Assembly: GCA_036322875.1 (NCBI GenBank)
Contig: AP027925.1
Span: forward strand, 1,178,001-1,242,000
DNA length: 64,000 nucleotides
Origin: Paraimprobicoccus trichonymphae
GTDB taxonomy: Bacteria > Bacillota > Clostridia > Oscillospirales > Acutalibacteraceae
Direction: 5' to 3'
The position numbers and the translations under genes were made by a program. This document shows, piece after piece, positions 35,182 through 44,889 of this stretch; the first letter of the stretch is position 1, and each line of letters starts with the position of its first letter. Below the pieces are notes generated by a model, which made no database searches, was not told the origin of the DNA, and saw only the letters and a list, made by a program, of their open reading frames with translations.

Positions 35182-36085
35182 GATCAACATGTATTATTGC
35201 TTGGCAATCAAATTTGTTTTTTAAATTTTTTTCTAATGTATCTATAATTTCATGTTGTTTTACGATATCTAAAAGTTTTGGCATGTCTACTCTTAAGGAG
35301 ATAACTATCTTTTCTGGACCGTAATCATGAACAAATAATTCACTTATTTTTAGTATATTTCCATCAGACAAAACTATATTATTTATTTCTTGTACTAACT
35401 CTAAATCTGGTACTTGTCCAAGTAATGGGTTTATGGATTCTCTTATAACTTTTAATCCTGTATAAATTACGATACATGCTACCAAAATTCCAGCATATCC
35501 GTCTACGTTTATATGAGTAAAATAAGTAACTAACATACTTAACAATATTGCTCCTGTAGAAATCATATCAGAGATACTATCTAAAGCAGTTGCTTTTAAG
35601 GCTGAAGAGTCCATAATTTCCCCTAGTTTAGTATTAAATATTCCTAACCATAATTTTAAAATTAAAGACAATATTAGTATTATAATAGAAACAAAATCAA
35701 AATTTAATTTTTCAGGATTAAATATTTTGTCTATCGAAGACTTTGCGAATTCAAGCCCTGTAATAATTATTGCTACTGAAATTATTAATCCAGAAATATA
35801 TTCGACTCTTCCAAACCCAAAAGGATGTTTAGGATTAGCAGGACTACTTGCAATTTTAAATCCAACAATAGTAACTATCGAAGAACCTACATCAGCTAAA
35901 TTATTAAATGCATCTGCACTTACTGCTATAGAACTACTTATTATTCCAACAAACATTTTTCCAACAAACATGATTAAATTGCAAATAATTCCGATTATTC
36001 CACTTAAAATGCCAGCTCTTTTTCTGTATTTAGAATTACTATATTTTTTATTTTTTAAAAATTTATTAATTAAAAAATTAGTCAT
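35174..36085 (-). CDS. Cation diffusion facilitator (CDF) metal exporter
   Basis: 303 aa, about six membrane helices followed by a cytosolic domain (residues 210-303). Helix 2 has SADAFNNLADVGSS and helix 5 has ATALDSISDMIS; the DxxxD pattern in helix 5 fits Mn/Fe-type CDF proteins (MntE/FieF-like) more than the HxxxD zinc type. It swaps cytosolic divalent metal for protons. The ATG follows a strong AGGAGGTG site. The gene converges with and overlaps ispF by eight bases. Confidence 0.9.
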   Translation of the reverse strand: MTNFLINKFLKNKKYSNSKYRKRAGILSGIIGIICNLIMFVGKMFVGIISSSIAVSADAFNNLADVGSSIVTIVGFKIASSPANPKHPFGFGRVEYISGLIISVAIIITGLEFAKSSIDKIFNPEKLNFDFVSIIILILSLILKLWLGIFNTKLGEIMDSSALKATALDSISDMISTGAILLSMLVTYFTHINVDGYAGILVACIVIYTGLKVIRESINPLLGQVPDLELVQEINNIVLSDGNILKISELFVHDYGPEKIVISLRVDMPKLLDIVKQHEIIDTLEKNLKNKFDCQAIIHVDPI

Positions 36086-36624
36086 AAAAATGCACCTCCT
36101 AAAATTTTATGTTAAAAACACTACATTTAATTTTATATTATTTGATAAACAACTAATTTTATCAACAAAAAACTCATATTCACAAGAAATTTAAATAAAC
36201 TACCATTTTTTAATATAAGATAAATTAATTTTATTTGATTTAACTTAAAAATCTAAATTTTATTAATTTCTATGTTTTTTATAAACTCTTTTTTGCATTC
36301 TATAATTTTGTATAGGAAATCTTAATAGTAACTGATGATACCGAAAAAAATTTTTCAGAAATACTCAATTATTTCACCAAATTGTTGTCTTTTTCAAATA
36401 TCCAAACTAAAATTGAAGAACTTTAAAATACAGCTAGATATATCTAAAAATTGTGCAACTAAACATGATAACTCAAAAAACTGAATAAGACTGTTTTTTT
36501 CAGCAAAAAAGCTAACGAACTTTTGCAAAAAAAAACAAATTGAGTATAAAAAAGTTTCACATGTTAAACATGTTATTTTGAGAACAAATAAAAAAAGTAA
36601 ATTTTTTTAAATATTTATATAAAT

Positions 36625-36805
36625 TTGCGAGAAAACCGCTAAATATTTATTTTAGCGGATGAATCGTAAAAATATTGACAAAAAATAATAGTATGCTAAA
36701 ATTACAAAAAATGTTGTTTCAACGAAAATCAAGTTGAAACTTAAAGCATTAAAAATTAAATACCGTGGATCTCAAGGAGAGTTTACGCTTGAAATGAAAG
36801 TGTCA
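36625..36805 (+). repeat. Dispersed repeat, copy F, with strong promoter
   Basis: Clean hairpin CCGCTAAA-TATTTA-TTTTAGCGG, GATGAATCG, then TTGACA with TAAAAT 16 bases later, then an extra stem-loop (GTTTCAAC/GTTGAAAC, unique to this copy), then AAATACCGTGGATCTCAAGG and TTGAAATGAAAG. It is directly followed by a dead TnpA on the same strand, which links the repeat family to IS200/IS605. Confidence 0.65.
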
Positions 36806-36844
36806 AGATGCAATTAGTATGTACTATAAAAATAGAAGTTGTAT

Positions 36845-37195
36845 CATAAAATTAGAGGCAGATTCACATTCAGTGTTTATAATGAATAGTCATCTTATTC
36901 TATTGATAAAATATTGCTGAAAAATTTTGGACGATGAAATATTGAATTGATCAAATGAAATTTTTGAGTATATCGCACTAAAATATAAAATAGATTTGTA
37001 AGAACGGAAACAGGTTATTTCTATTTTTTTCGCTCTCACTTAAAATCTGAAATAGATAAGTTCATCAGAACTTACAAAAGTGCAAGTATTTGGATTCTTA
37101 TAAAAGAATTTTTTCGTATTCGAAGCTTTCTTTGAAAATAATATTTTTGGGTTAACTTGTTTAGCAAACTAGAATATAATCCTATTCATTTTTCG
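36845..37195 (+). pseudogene. IS200/IS605 TnpA pseudogene
   Basis: Frames read KLEADSHSVFIMNSHLILLI, KILDDEIL, EIFEYIALKY, then ETGYFYFFRSHLKSEIDKF, IRTYKSASIWILIKEFFRIR. This is the order of TnpA proteins (SHSVFxLxYHLILVxKYRR ... TKFINAYKSASSRLIKKEFP). The HUH motif and catalytic Tyr segment are lost. It ends just before the baseplate gene cluster on the other strand and after repeat copy F. Confidence 0.65.
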
Positions 37196-37228
37196 TTCTA
37201 CTTAAAATAATATTCCAATAGTTAATCT

Positions 37229-37645
37229 CTAATTTTTGGTAAAATATCTTTTATTTTCATGGATATCTATTTCTTTTTTTATTATTTCTTGCACAGGGGA
37301 AATATTTGTAGTATATTCTATTATTACTTCAACTTTAGAAATTACTCCAGGACTTGCTAAAATAGTTGTATTTATGTTTTTTATGTGCTTTTCCCATAGT
37401 TTTATACTTCCTTCAACCGATTTTTTCATTAAAGAAACAAAATTCGGTGTTACTATTTCGAACATGTAAGACATCAAATCTGTGCCAAAATTTGGAACAG
37501 TTTTTCTTTCAAATTTCTGAGTACTAAAAATAATTTTTATATCTTGTTTAACATTTTCATTATCTTCTATAGTCATGATTTTTCCGGTATTTTTATCTAC
37601 TTGGATTGGAAATTTCCATCCTTTTACTATTGCCAATATTTTCAT
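37229..37645 (-). CDS. GPW/gp25-family baseplate wedge protein
   Basis: 138 aa. The segment LAIVKGWKFPIQVDKNTGKI followed by KQDIKIIFSTQKFERKTVPNFG is the gp25/GPW lysozyme-like wedge signature found in T4-like phages, type VI secretion (TssE) and extracellular contractile injection systems (Afp9). The protein sits in the baseplate wedge and nucleates the sheath. It is the last of three genes read hub-spike-gp25, 12 bases after the spike gene. The next expected gene (baseplate J) is missing; the sequence downstream is IS remnant. Confidence 0.85.
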   Translation of the reverse strand: MKILAIVKGWKFPIQVDKNTGKIMTIEDNENVKQDIKIIFSTQKFERKTVPNFGTDLMSYMFEIVTPNFVSLMKKSVEGSIKLWEKHIKNINTTILASPGVISKVEVIIEYTTNISPVQEIIKKEIDIHENKRYFTKN

Positions 37646-37657
37646 ACCCCCAAAAAA

Positions 37658-38374
37658 TTAATTAATTTTAACTATGCTGCTCGCTTTTACCGTGACATCT
37701 CCACCAGATAATTCAGCACTTGTGGTACCCTTTAGTGCTACTTGATTCCCTTTTGCTTCAAAATTATTTTTAGCTCCTAATTTCAAATTTGATGAATTAA
37801 TTTCAATATTTCCGCTTTCACTTGAAATTTTAATATCTTCTTTTGCTTTTATTTCCATAGGTCCTTCAGAATTAAAACTTATTTTTTTTGCTTTTATTTC
37901 AATTTCGGATTTATCATAATTTATGTTAATTAAAAAATCAGCTTCTTTTGATATTTTTAAAATTTTGGTATCATCATCTAGGTTAAGAGCAAGTTTATTT
38001 AAAGTATTAATAAGAATCTTTTGTTTTTTATCTGTATTATCTATTTTTATTTCTAATCCAGCCTCAAATTTATGATATATTATAGCATTTTTGTCATCTA
38101 TTTCTAGCGGAGATTTTATCTCAGCATTATATAAACAGCCTAATATTATACCTCGTTGTATCTGATTATCTAGGAAGATCACTACTACTTCTTGCCCAAC
38201 TTTTGGATAAATAATGCCCCCATAAGTATTATCTTTATTACCTATATTTGAAATTAAAACTTCCGTTATTATATCTATTTGTTCATCAGGCAAAAAAACT
38301 GTCGCTTCTATTAAACCAGTTTCACCTTTTTTTAACTCTTTTAATATGCCTCTTTTAGGTCCTATTTCTGTCAA
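37658..38374 (-). CDS. Baseplate spike protein (gpV/gp5-like)
   Basis: 238 aa. Residues 10-85 form the OB-fold of phage baseplate assembly protein V/VgrG gp5 (YPKVGQEVVVIFLDNQIQRG followed by IILGCLYN is diagnostic), and the C-terminal 130 residues are short beta repeats (KISFNSEGPMEIKAKEDI, IKISSES, EINSSNLKLGAK) fitting a triple beta-helix needle. It would form the tip that pierces the target membrane. No PAAR tip or toxin domain is fused. It follows the hub gene by nine bases. Confidence 0.85.
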   Translation of the reverse strand: MTEIGPKRGILKELKKGETGLIEATVFLPDEQIDIITEVLISNIGNKDNTYGGIIYPKVGQEVVVIFLDNQIQRGIILGCLYNAEIKSPLEIDDKNAIIYHKFEAGLEIKIDNTDKKQKILINTLNKLALNLDDDTKILKISKEADFLININYDKSEIEIKAKKISFNSEGPMEIKAKEDIKISSESGNIEINSSNLKLGAKNNFEAKGNQVALKGTTSAELSGGDVTVKASSIVKIN

Positions 38375-38383
38375 AAAATCACC

Positions 38384-39541
38384 TTATTGTTTATTACAAG
38401 TATTTGCAACTGCTTTTATTATACTATAAGTAGATTTACTAACAAAATCCCAATTGTGTTCTATAGAAACTACAATATAAGAATTGTTAATAGGCCCTTG
38501 AAATCCACTTATTTCAAGCAAATTTGCAAGTTTTATATCAGGATATCCAATAATTTTCACAGTTATTTCTTGCAAATTTAGGGATCTCTTTAAAAATAAC
38601 GACTCAGCTATAAATTTTGTTTCGGCTTCTGAGATAAAATTATTTTCTACTATTCTAATAGAATTACAAGTTACATCTAAGTTGTTAATTAAGCTAGATA
38701 TCGAACTTCCATTTCCTACTGAACTTGCATCTTTTGATTTAGATTCTATAATTTCTCCTGGTTTTTTTCTATCTAAAGTAACTATTGATACTTCTTTTGG
38801 TATTCCCCATACTCCTACATTTGCTTTAATATTTAATAAACCTGTTAAATTAGGTGCAAGTGCTAAAGTTTTTTCAGTGCTAAATTTTGGACTTACAAAA
38901 TATAATTTTCCTAAACTTATAAAAAACCAATGCCCGATATCTTCAGCAATTTGAGATAAAAATTCAAAATAACTTTGTCCATATTGATAAACAGGGCTTC
39001 CAAGTTTGGCTTCACCTTTTATATTTATTTCTGATCCTTCTAATTTATTGCTAAAAGGTTTTAAAGTATTTTGTATTATTGAGCTATAATTAGTCATTTC
39101 CTTTTTCAACTCAGTTTTTTTACTCGTCATCATCCATATTTTAGCATCCATACCCCGTATATATAACTTACAAATGTCTCTACAATCAACTTCTATATCA
39201 AAGTTAGAGATATACCCCAAAAACACTTTTTTCCCTTCGAATCCGCCAGCTTCTTTTCCAAAGTATCCTAAAGTAACTTCTAATTTTGCCCCAATTTTAA
39301 CGCTGGCGAATTCATTAGCTAGTGTAAAACTTCCAGAATTAAAATTAGGTTGCGAATTTTCTAATTCTATTAAGCAAGTGCTAGCTTCATTTTCTACAGA
39401 TAAATTCACTTCTATGCTGATTATTACTACATTTTTCAAAATCAACTTAGAATCATTAACTTTTATTTCAGCACCAGGAATAAAACTCCCACTTATATAC
39501 TTATCAAATGGATTTGTATTAAATAAATCTAAAATTCCCAT
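38384..39541 (-). CDS. Baseplate hub protein (gpD/gp27-like, Afp8 N-terminal type)
   Basis: 385 aa. Features of the phage late control D/VgrG gp27 family are seen: VTLGYFGKEAGGFEGKKVFL for the first beta barrel, CRDICKLYIRGMDAKIW, and YQYGQSYFEFLSQIAEDIGH with WFFISLGKLYF. In Afp/PVC-type particles the hub and spike are one protein (Afp8); here they are two genes nine bases apart. It is the first gene of the module. No tube, sheath, LysM or ATPase gene lies near, so the module relies on genes elsewhere or is a relic. Confidence 0.8.
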   Translation of the reverse strand: MGILDLFNTNPFDKYISGSFIPGAEIKVNDSKLILKNVVIISIEVNLSVENEASTCLIELENSQPNFNSGSFTLANEFASVKIGAKLEVTLGYFGKEAGGFEGKKVFLGYISNFDIEVDCRDICKLYIRGMDAKIWMMTSKKTELKKEMTNYSSIIQNTLKPFSNKLEGSEINIKGEAKLGSPVYQYGQSYFEFLSQIAEDIGHWFFISLGKLYFVSPKFSTEKTLALAPNLTGLLNIKANVGVWGIPKEVSIVTLDRKKPGEIIESKSKDASSVGNGSSISSLINNLDVTCNSIRIVENNFISEAETKFIAESLFLKRSLNLQEITVKIIGYPDIKLANLLEISGFQGPINNSYIVVSIEHNWDFVSKSTYSIIKAVANTCNKQ

Positions 39542-39917
39542 CTAAAAAAATACACCTTTTCTTTTTATTCAAAATTATTTAATAAATATTTTTTATATCT
39601 AATTTATCTATAATAGTAACGATATCTTTAAGCATCTTCGTTCAAGGGATTTTTACCTAACTATATTAAGAAGCACGAACGTATTATTTACATTTTTAAG
39701 ATAATCTATTACTTTTTCTATAAGTTTAATACCTGTCTACTTTTATTTTCGGATTTTAATTTTTTTAAGTTTTTCAATTTTAAAATTAATTTTACAAAAA
39801 TATACAAAAAATATAAACAATTTTGACGTTAAAAATATGAACATATACAAATCTCATTCTAGATTTTAAAGTTGTTTTCTCATTAAATTATATTTTACAT
39901 TATTTATTTAGATTATT
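39542..39917. other. Spacer upstream of the baseplate module
   Basis: About 375 AT-rich bases with no gene found. It separates the module from the AGCS gene on the same strand. No tail-protein remnants could be read in it. Confidence 0.4.
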
Positions 39918-41315
39918 TTATTTCCAGACACTTTCTATATTGTCTAATTTATAATCTAAAATTTTAAATTTAGGATCAGAATTATTTTTCTTTTGATCTT
40001 TATAATCTTTAAAACAAATCATAAATTTATTTGATAATAAAATCATAGAAATTATATTTACAATTGCCATGAGTGCCATAGAAATGTCAGCAAAATTCCA
40101 AACTGCTGTTGGACTTGCAACACAACCGATTAATATTGGAAGTAAACATGAAACTCTAAAAGTATTTAAAATTTTTTTGTCATCTTTTAAAAATAAAAAA
40201 TTTGTTTCAGCTAAACAGTAATTTGAAATTATAGAACTATAAGCAAAAGTATATATAGAAAAAGTTATAAAATGTATACCTATATCGCCTATTTGTTCTT
40301 TTAAAACTTCTTGAACTAATGGCACACCATCTAGACCACCGTGCAAATTTACTTCCGAAAATAAAACTGAAAATCCAGTTGTTGCACAAATCATAGTATC
40401 TATGCCGACTGATAATAACTGCAATATTCCAGATTTTACAGGATGTGAAGTGCTTGCAGTTGCTACAGCATTAGGGGCACTGCCCATACCTGCTTCTGTA
40501 GTTAATAAGCCTCTTTTTATTCCCATAGCTAAAGCACTTCCAGCGAATCCGCTTATTATAGATCTGAAATCAAATGCATTCTTAAAAACTGTATCTAAAA
40601 CTGTACTAACACTACTAAAATTTTTGATTATAATAAACCACCCAATAGCTAGGTAAACTATAGCCATTACTGGTACCATATACGAAGATATAAAACCAAT
40701 TCTTTCAGTTCCACCAAATATAATAAATCCGGTTACAATTGTGAGAATTAACCCAAATATTATGGGCCAAATACTATTTTGGTAATATGGTATATAATAA
40801 CTCATAGCTGAAGAAATGGTATTACTTTGCAAAGTATTAAATCCATAAGCAAAACTTATTATCATTAATATAGAAAACAAAATTCCGAATTTTTTATTTT
40901 TTAACCCCTTTTCTATATAGTAAGCTGGTCCACCGCGAAAACTACCATTTGAATTAACCGTTTTGTATAGCTGTGCAAGAGTTCCTTCCACAATGGAAGA
41001 AGCCGATGATATTAATGACATTACACACATCCAAAAAATAGCCCCAGGTCCACCGGTGACTAAAGCAGTAGCTACTCCAGCTATAGTACCAGTTCCAACT
41101 CTAGATGCTGTAGATATCATTAATGCCATAAGGGAAGATACTTGATTTTTATCAGTTTTTTCTTTTGCTAATTTAAAAGACTCAAAAAAATATATTATCT
41201 GTGCAAAACCTGTTCTAATAGTAAAATACACTCCGCAAGATATCAATAAAAAGATCACTATATTCCCATACAAAAAATTACTTATGCTTAATAAAAAAAG
41301 TTCCAAATTAGGCAA
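39918..41315 (-). CDS. Sodium:alanine symporter (AGCS family)
   Basis: 465 aa with about eleven membrane helices. Family motifs are seen: SALMALMISTASRVGTGTIA followed by GVATAL (P-loop-like region with GTGNIAGV pattern), GGPGAIFWMCVM, and KRGLLTTEAGMGSAPNAVAT. It imports alanine or glycine with Na+. The TTG start at 41315 follows AAAGGAGTAG. For a host-dependent anaerobe it would be an amino acid uptake route. No transcription partner is evident. Confidence 0.93.
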   Translation of the reverse strand: MPNLELFLLSISNFLYGNIVIFLLISCGVYFTIRTGFAQIIYFFESFKLAKEKTDKNQVSSLMALMISTASRVGTGTIAGVATALVTGGPGAIFWMCVMSLISSASSIVEGTLAQLYKTVNSNGSFRGGPAYYIEKGLKNKKFGILFSILMIISFAYGFNTLQSNTISSAMSYYIPYYQNSIWPIIFGLILTIVTGFIIFGGTERIGFISSYMVPVMAIVYLAIGWFIIIKNFSSVSTVLDTVFKNAFDFRSIISGFAGSALAMGIKRGLLTTEAGMGSAPNAVATASTSHPVKSGILQLLSVGIDTMICATTGFSVLFSEVNLHGGLDGVPLVQEVLKEQIGDIGIHFITFSIYTFAYSSIISNYCLAETNFLFLKDDKKILNTFRVSCLLPILIGCVASPTAVWNFADISMALMAIVNIISMILLSNKFMICFKDYKDQKKNNSDPKFKILDYKLDNIESVWK

Positions 41316-41444
41316 ATATCAAACTACTCCTTTTAAAATTTATTTAATTATTATACAAAAAATACTTCAATTTTGATTTGAACTAGTTATAAAATAAAAG
41401 TCTTAGAACAACTATATCCGAAAATTTAAAAGAATAATATTATT

Positions 41445-42014
41445 TTATAAACTTACTATTTCACCATAAATTTCTTTGTCGCCAAAGACACCTACAGAAT
41501 TTGCCTCATCCGTATCTATGTGCATAGCAAGTTTAAAATTTTTGTCTGTTCTCACTACAGTATCATATAAAATTGCACTTCTTTCTGTGCCAAAAATTTT
41601 CACACCAACTATTTGACCATTATAAAAACTGTTTTGATCATCTGGCATATGAATATGCCTTTTAGAAATTATAACTCCATTTTCTAAAGTAAAATTTCCA
41701 TTTGGACCTATAATTTCACAGCCAACTGTATTTTTTATATTTCCTGATTCCCTAATTTGAGTATTTATTTTTAATTTTTTAGAATCAGTGACAGAAATCT
41801 CGACTTGAGTTTCTTCTCTAAACGGACCTAGAACTGAAACATTTTTTATAGAATTTTCAAAGCACTTTATAACGATTTTTTCTTTACTTAAAAATTGTCC
41901 TGGCTGAGATAAATATTTTTTTATATGTAATTTGCTATTAATACCAAACAACACTTTAAAAACTTCCTCAGATAAATGAACATGTCTTGCAGATGTCTCA
42001 ATTAATATTTTCAT
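41445..42014 (-). CDS. pduL: Phosphate acyltransferase (PduL type)
   Basis: 189 aa. Interconverts acetyl-CoA (or propionyl-CoA) and acyl-phosphate; it is unrelated to Pta. Zinc-binding His motifs ARHVHLSEE, KRHIHMPDD and MHIDTDEAN are all present in two barrel repeats. There is no encapsulation peptide at the N-terminus, so it is a free cytosolic form, probably making acetyl-phosphate for ATP by acetate kinase. Its ATG overlaps the yajC stop (ATGA), so the two are translationally coupled. Confidence 0.92.
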   Translation of the reverse strand: MKILIETSARHVHLSEEVFKVLFGINSKLHIKKYLSQPGQFLSKEKIVIKCFENSIKNVSVLGPFREETQVEISVTDSKKLKINTQIRESGNIKNTVGCEIIGPNGNFTLENGVIISKRHIHMPDDQNSFYNGQIVGVKIFGTERSAILYDTVVRTDKNFKLAMHIDTDEANSVGVFGDKEIYGEIVSL

Positions 42015-42310
42015 TTGTTAAATTCTACACCAACTTTGTTTGCAATAGCCCAACGCTTTATTTTAATTTTTTCAGTTCCAGTTTCAATTGTCAAAATATC
42101 ACTGTTTTTTTTTATATTTATTATTTTTCCAACTATACCACCAATAGTTACAATTTCATCGCCAATGCTCAAATTATTTCTCAAATCTTCTTCTTGTTTC
42201 TTCTTTTTTTGTTGTGGCCGTAACATAAAAAAATACATACCACCTATAAGTACCGAATAAACCAAAAACGTGACAATAACATTGCTACCACCACCATCAA
42301 ATAAACTCAA
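42011..42310 (-). CDS. yajC: Sec translocase accessory subunit YajC
   Basis: 99 aa. One membrane helix (about residues 10-28) followed by FMLRPQQKKKKQEEDLRNNL and the conserved SIGDEIVTIGGIVGKI. YajC associates with SecDF-YidC at the membrane. It is normally near secD/secF or tgt, which are absent here. It heads a two-gene transcript with pduL. Confidence 0.93.
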   Translation of the reverse strand: MSLFDGGGSNVIVTFLVYSVLIGGMYFFMLRPQQKKKKQEEDLRNNLSIGDEIVTIGGIVGKIINIKKNSDILTIETGTEKIKIKRWAIANKVGVEFNK

Positions 42311-42429
42311 AACTTCCCCTCCTATATTCTATCAAAATAAATTATATTAATAATTATAGTATAAATCTCAACACAAAACAAAAATTTTTTTGATTTATTA
42401 AATTTTTCAAAATTGTAAATATCACAAAC

Positions 42430-42720
42430 TATGATGCCCCCCTTTAAATTATGATGTTTTCTTTGTATGTTTTGAAAATCTTTTTACACAAATCTATATT
42501 AGTAGCACGAGGTTTTATAGGGGTCGTGATTTTGTTTCTCATCCTCTTTTGATAATTTTTAATTTTTTACGTTTGACTGAAATTAAACTAAAATTATGAA
42601 TTTTTAAAATTCTTCTATAACCATTATCCGCAAGCAATAAAATATCTCTTCAAAATTCATTGAAATTTTGAAATCATGTACACATATATTAAATTTTTTA
42701 TTTTGCAACATCAAGCATGA
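42430..42720 (-). pseudogene. Possible DDE transposase remnant
   Basis: The minus strand reads ILLLADNGYRRILKIHNFSL followed by SVKRKKLKIIKRG and later IYVYMISKF. ADNGYRRI resembles the second-Asp motif (ADKGYxGI) of IS5/IS4-like transposases, and the following basic region the segment before the catalytic Glu. It differs from the neighbouring transposase copy. Too short and broken to assign a family. Confidence 0.35.
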
Positions 42721-42757
42721 TTATTTCCTATGTCATTATTTGTCTTTATTTAGACCT

Positions 42758-43593
42758 GTTTCTAAACTCAAAACCTAACCTATGATTATATAAACTTGCA
42801 ATTAATTTGATTCTGAGTAAACTTCTTTTTCCGTTGTTTCTGTAAATTTCTTTACAAATTCTAAATATTTTTATTCCCTTATTAATGTGTTCAATTGTAA
42901 TTCTTTTTTGTACCAAAAGCTTATTCTGAACGATTTCTTCTTCGGTGAGAGGATGATTTTTTGTAGCTTTTTTTTGGTATTTTAGCATTCGGAAAAAATT
43001 TTTGAATTCCTTGATACCCCTTATCTGCACAAATTTTAACTTCTTTCTCGAGTATTTTGGATAAAGGATTTTTATGCGCCGATTGCATTAAAAACTTCAA
43101 GTATTTCACGTGTTTTTACATTGGCTAAAATTTGATATTTTGTTGTGTGCCTCTTCTTTTACCTGAGTATGATACTTTTTGTTCGTACTTCGTGGCTGTT
43201 CTTCAACATCTAAGAGCAACATTTCAAAATTATTTTTTTCAGTATTATTGAATTTAAAACGTTCTTTAACCTCTTTGATCTTGAGCTCTTCCGACTGTAT
43301 TAACACATCTTCCACCCAAATTATATATTTGCATAGCGTTGATTTCGGTACTTCTTAATCCAAGGCCATATGACGCATAATTCTGTATTTTCGCCAATAT
43401 TCAAGTGCCATTGTTAATCTGAGAGTTAAACTGAAAGTCCCTTCCTTTCACCTTGTTTTTTCGAATATTTCTTTTTTGACACCTGTGATTAATTTGAAAT
43501 TTTGGTCTTCTTGTTTTTGTATTTTTTCATACTTAATTCATTTGTTTATTTTATCATTTTTTTGTTTTTGGACAGGTCTAATATACATTTTGA
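42758..43593 (-). pseudogene. IS5-type (DDE_Tnp_4) transposase pseudogene, copy 2
   Basis: Same element as copy 1 at 7.8 kb. Minus-strand frames give KMYIRPVQKQ, QISN-like N-terminal parts, then EDVLIQSEELKIKEVKERFK, ICADKGYQGIQKFFPNAK, ENKLLxQKRITIEHINxxIK and a terminal YNHRLGFEFRNRS. Several frameshifts break it. The 3' 300 bases are nearly identical to copies 1 and 3, so the copies are not ancient. Confidence 0.75.
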
Positions 43594-43888
43594 AGATTGC
43601 CACGTTCAAATGTTAACTTTTTACTCCAAACAAATTTTGTTATTTTTCTTTTTTATTATTTATCATCTCTTAATTTTATTATCTTTTTATTTTCTGAATG
43701 CTTCTAAGTATTAATTGAAATTCTTTGATAACTTTAAAACTTCCTAATTAAAATGAGATAAGCCAATTATAAAAATGGCGAAAAATGTAAATAAATTTTA
43801 CATAATTTTACTTAATACAAAATATATCTAAATATGGCGAATCATACGATACAATTTGAAAAAATAATATTTTTTTAACACATTTTAG

Positions 43889-44446
43889 TTAAATAATTGT
43901 TAAAATTGAATATAATGACACATCAACCCACTCACCAATATTTGATTTGCACAGTTTTCTTAAGATCCCTTCAAATTCCATGCCTGTTTTTTTCATAACT
44001 TTCCCAGAAGCTAGATTACGAACATCATGCTTTGCTTGAATACGATGGCAATTCACCTTTTTGAACATAAAATTCTGTGCAGCTTTAAAAGCTTCAGTCA
44101 TTATGCCTCGATTCCAATACTTTTTGGAAAGAACATATCCAAATTCAACGCAATCAATATGTTCAAAAATTAAAATTATATCAATTCCACCAATTAATTC
44201 TTTTGTTCTTTTTAAACAAATAGCCCAACGATAATAATCTTTTCTTTCATAATTTGAAATCCAATTAGATAAAATTTTCTTTGTTTCATCAATATCCTTA
44301 TGTTCTTTCCAAAACAGATATTTGCAATTTTCAGGATCGCTTGCCCAATTTTTAAACATAACATCTGCATCAAGAAATTTAAACTTTCTCAAAATTAATC
44401 TTTCTGTCTCAATTTTTTGTGTTCCGATATGAATTAGCATATCCAA
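43889..44446 (-). CDS. GNAT acetyltransferase, RimJ/RimL-like
   Basis: 185 aa single-domain N-acetyltransferase. IETERLILRKF at the start, ELIGGIDIILI, EFGYVLSKKYWNRGIMTEAF (acetyl-CoA binding motif A) and VRNLASGKVMKKTGMEFEGI are typical of the Acetyltransf_3 group that modifies ribosomal protein N-termini or small amines and antibiotics. It stands alone among IS remnants; no close ribosome binding site was seen, although the frame is intact. The substrate cannot be told. Confidence 0.88.
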   Translation of the reverse strand: MDMLIHIGTQKIETERLILRKFKFLDADVMFKNWASDPENCKYLFWKEHKDIDETKKILSNWISNYERKDYYRWAICLKRTKELIGGIDIILIFEHIDCVEFGYVLSKKYWNRGIMTEAFKAAQNFMFKKVNCHRIQAKHDVRNLASGKVMKKTGMEFEGILRKLCKSNIGEWVDVSLYSILTII

Positions 44447-44889
44447 AATTTCCTATTTTTGGGTTTTAAATCTTTAGAAATATTTATTTTTTCAAAACTA
44501 TTCTCTCTGATTATCTTTGAAACTATTACAAATTAAGTTACAAATGTATCATTTTGAAGTCTATTAATTCTATTTTTTATCGTATATAAAAAATAAAGGA
44601 AATTCAAGTGAAAATATATTTTTTATTATTTAAAGACATGAAAAATTAAGAAAATTATACTTATCACTATTTTTAAATTGCTATATATATTAATTATAAT
44701 AATTAGATATTATGATTTAGTTAAAATATTCAAAATCGTATATATTATTTTGATTGCGCCCATCTTTTCCAAGGTCTCTCCATAAGTGACAAATAGTCTT
44801 ATCCCAATAGCATTCCCATTTCTAATATTGCTATTTTTTTTATGTTACTATGTCCATCTCTAACATAATCACCATTTTCATCATTAGAC
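44447..44889. other. AT-rich spacer with a coding-like fragment
   Basis: About 440 bases. The minus strand between 44720 and 44880 gives strings such as CYWDKTICHLWRDLGKDGRN that look like eroded coding sequence, but I cannot identify them. No repeat or RNA gene seen. Confidence 0.3.

Noticed and set aside
37229..39541. A complete type VI secretion or eCIS cluster.
   Set aside because: Only hub, spike and gp25 are present; no sheath, tube, baseplate J or ATPase gene was found within the window.
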